Below, in pieces: positions 12,084-13,275 of a DNA stretch of 13,275 nucleotides. Positions within the stretch are counted from its first letter, which is position 1. Each line of letters opens with the position of its first letter. The stretch comes from Candidatus Bipolaricaulota bacterium (GTDB lineage Bacteria; Bipolaricaulota; Bipolaricaulia; Bipolaricaulales; Bipolaricaulaceae). Below the pieces are notes generated by a model. The model had not been told where the DNA came from. It saw only the letters and a program-made list of their open reading frames with translations, and did no database searches. The stretch lies in contig JAGGWU010000101.1 of assembly GCA_021163465.1 (NCBI GenBank), positions 1 through 13,275 of the forward strand, given 5' to 3'. The translations under genes were made by a program, and so were the position numbers.

Positions 12084-13010
12084 ATGAAGCTACAGAAGAA
12101 GGATCTCGTGAGCCTCGCCGATTGGAGCCGGGAAGAGATCTGGGAGGTGCTGGAGCTCGCCAAGCGCCTGAAGGAGGAAAGAAAGGCCGGCATCCGCCAC
12201 GATCATGTGCTCCGAGGCAAGACCCTGGCCCTCCTTTTCCAAAAGCCCTCGCTCAGGACCCGGGTCTCGTTCGCGGTAGGGATGGAGGAGCTCGGGGGGA
12301 GGGCCCTTTACCTCGGGCCGGACGAGGTCAAGCTCGGGGTCCGGGAGACGGTCGAGGACGTGGCGTTGGTCCTTTCCCGCTACGTGCACGGGATCATGGC
12401 CCGGGTGTTTGAGCACGCGGTGGTGGAGGAGCTTGCCCGCTTCGCCACCGTCCCGGTGATAAACGGGCTCTCCGATACTTACCATCCCTGCCAAGCCCTG
12501 GGGGATATGCTCACCATCTGGGAGAAGAAGCGTCGCCTGGAGGGCCTCACGTTGGCCTTCGTGGGCGATCCCAACAACGTCGCCAATTCCCTTATGCTGG
12601 CGTGTGCTAAACTGGGGCTTCGCTTCCGCCTCGCCTGTCCCGAGGGCTACAGGCCTAAGGAGGAGATCCTGGAGGCGGTGCGGGCCGCGGGCGGCGAGGT
12701 GGAGATAACCCATGATCCCGATGCGGCGGTGGCGGAAGCGGACGTGGTTTACACCGACGTGTGGGTGTCCATGGGAGAGGAGTCCATCGCGGAGGAGAAG
12801 AAGCGCGATTTCGCCGGGTTCACGGTGGACATGAAACTTCTCTCAAAAGCAAAGCCCGATTCGCTCCTCATGCATTGCCTCCCCGCCCATTACGGCGAGG
12901 AACTCACCTACGAGGCAGCGCGCTCAAAGCACTCGGTGATCTTCGACCAAGCAGAGAATCGTCTCCACGCACAGAAAGCCCTCTTGGCTTTACTCTTGGG
13001 AGGTGCGTGA
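12084..13010 (+). CDS. argF: Ornithine carbamoyltransferase
   Basis: A 308-residue enzyme that joins ornithine and carbamoyl phosphate to give citrulline in arginine synthesis, or runs in reverse in the arginine deiminase route. The carbamoyl-phosphate site is FQKPSLRTRVSF (52-63; SLRTR in place of the common STRTR, as in several thermophile enzymes). Further marks are HPCQALGDM (134-142), the ornithine loop DVWVSMGEE (225-233) and HCLPAHYGEE (264-273). The SMG motif marks it as ornithine- rather than aspartate- or putrescine-specific. The ribosome binding site GGGGAGGG is 4 nt before the ATG. It lies 16 nt after the transporter and is probably co-transcribed, which suggests that the importer handles arginine, ornithine or citrulline. 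Anabolic and catabolic forms cannot be told apart here. Confidence 0.94.
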   Translation: MKLQKKDLVSLADWSREEIWEVLELAKRLKEERKAGIRHDHVLRGKTLALLFQKPSLRTRVSFAVGMEELGGRALYLGPDEVKLGVRETVEDVALVLSRYVHGIMARVFEHAVVEELARFATVPVINGLSDTYHPCQALGDMLTIWEKKRRLEGLTLAFVGDPNNVANSLMLACAKLGLRFRLACPEGYRPKEEILEAVRAAGGEVEITHDPDAAVAEADVVYTDVWVSMGEESIAEEKKRDFAGFTVDMKLLSKAKPDSLLMHCLPAHYGEELTYEAARSKHSVIFDQAENRLHAQKALLALLLGGA

Positions 13011-13011
13011 G

Positions 13012-13275
13012 GTGGGAGAGGATCCGATTTCTTTAGCCTTCGGCAAGTTCACCTACGGTGTTTACGTAGTGGGAGTGGCCCACAAGGGAAAGGTGAACGC
13101 CCTCACCTGTGCGTGGGCCATGAGGGTATCGCACCGCCCACCTTTGGTGGCGGTTTCCGTGGGAAAGACCCGATTCAGCCATGACCTCATCGCCGAGGCG
13201 GGTTCATTCTCCGTAAACGTCTTGGCCCAGGGCCAGTTGGAGCTTGCCCGCCATTTCGGCCTCAAAAGCGGCCGC
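13012..13275 (+). CDS. Flavin reductase-like FMN-binding protein (partial, runs off the right edge)
   Basis: The first 88 codons read (V/M)GEDPISLAFGKFTYGVYVVG, then a stretch with NALTCAWAMRVSHRPPLVAV, SVGKTRFSHDLI and AGSFSVNVLA. This is the start of the split-barrel flavin reductase/DIM6-NTAB family: K-x-x-Y-G-V-x-V-V, the FMN-contacting N-A-x-T-x-x-W-x-x-x-x-S, PP-L-V-A-V-S, and a helix before F-x-V-N-V-L. Members reduce flavin with NAD(P)H or bind FMN in redox chains of anaerobes. Start GTG 13012 is 8 nt after GGAGG and 1 nt after the argF stop; an in-frame GTG at 13003 is an alternative that would overlap argF. Tight spacing suggests the same operon, but the functional link is unclear. 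Confidence 0.83.
   Translation, partial: MGEDPISLAFGKFTYGVYVVGVAHKGKVNALTCAWAMRVSHRPPLVAVSVGKTRFSHDLIAEAGSFSVNVLAQGQLELARHFGLKSGR

Noticed and set aside
1..13275. CRISPR arrays, insertion-sequence ends, integrase/attachment sites or long repeats
   Set aside because: No spaced direct repeats, transposase-like frames or terminal inverted repeats were recognised by reading both strands; a dot-plot was not possible.

Overview
This is a GC-rich bacterial window (about 60% G+C by eye) with tightly packed, mostly metabolic genes and no rRNA, tRNA, CRISPR array or insertion sequence that I can recognise. The oxygen-sensitive aconitase-type dehydratase, a non-lipoprotein periplasmic binding protein and the DUF4384/NfeD pair suggest an anaerobic, probably diderm, thermophile-like lineage. 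A candidate phylum such as Bipolaricaulota is possible, but I cannot assign a taxon from sequence alone.

Left part (1-2300). A minus-strand cluster reads from an uncharacterised conserved protein (609-1385) into an IMPACT/YigZ-family protein (35-634) and then the first codons of what looks like ruvA (1-28). On the plus strand, head to head with it, lies a wrecked acyl-CoA synthetase gene (1428-2126). Its N-terminal part carries two compensating frameshifts and is joined directly to the last ~70 residues, so the catalytic core is gone.

Centre-left (2300-4932). A complete NfeD-type membrane serine protease (minus) is divergent from a secreted DUF4384 protein with a cysteine/proline-rich tail (plus). 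The latter ends in a strong intrinsic terminator whose loop holds the stop codon of a convergent Trp-rich hypothetical gene.

Centre (4462-8703, minus). One apparent operon reads: dehydratase small subunit, isopropylmalate/isocitrate-type dehydrogenase, a small antitoxin-like gene, a truncated RelE-like toxin remnant (42 aa), dehydratase large subunit, a second and different dehydratase small subunit, and the Trp-rich hypothetical. The obvious reading is leucine biosynthesis (leuD-leuB-leuC-leuD). However, the duplicate small subunits, the unusual specificity loops and the K-Y cofactor motif of the dehydrogenase leave open a citrate/homocitrate-type substrate. A decayed toxin-antitoxin pair inside the operon is the most unusual element of the window.

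Right part (8704-13275, plus). A divergent intergenic region with a good sigma70-type promoter (TTGACG-N18-TATAGT) drives a complete polar amino-acid ABC importer: binding protein, permease, ATPase, permease. A perfect 11-bp terminator-like hairpin lies after the binding-protein gene, and the last three transporter genes are coupled by TGATG overlaps. Ornithine carbamoyltransferase follows 16 bp later, then the start of a flavin-reductase-like gene that runs off the window. This suggests uptake of a basic amino acid linked to arginine/ornithine/citrulline metabolism.

No clearly new defence or mobile system was found. The best leads are the toxin-antitoxin relic, the ambiguous dehydratase/dehydrogenase module, the uncharacterised 258-aa family and the cysteine-rich DUF4384 protein.
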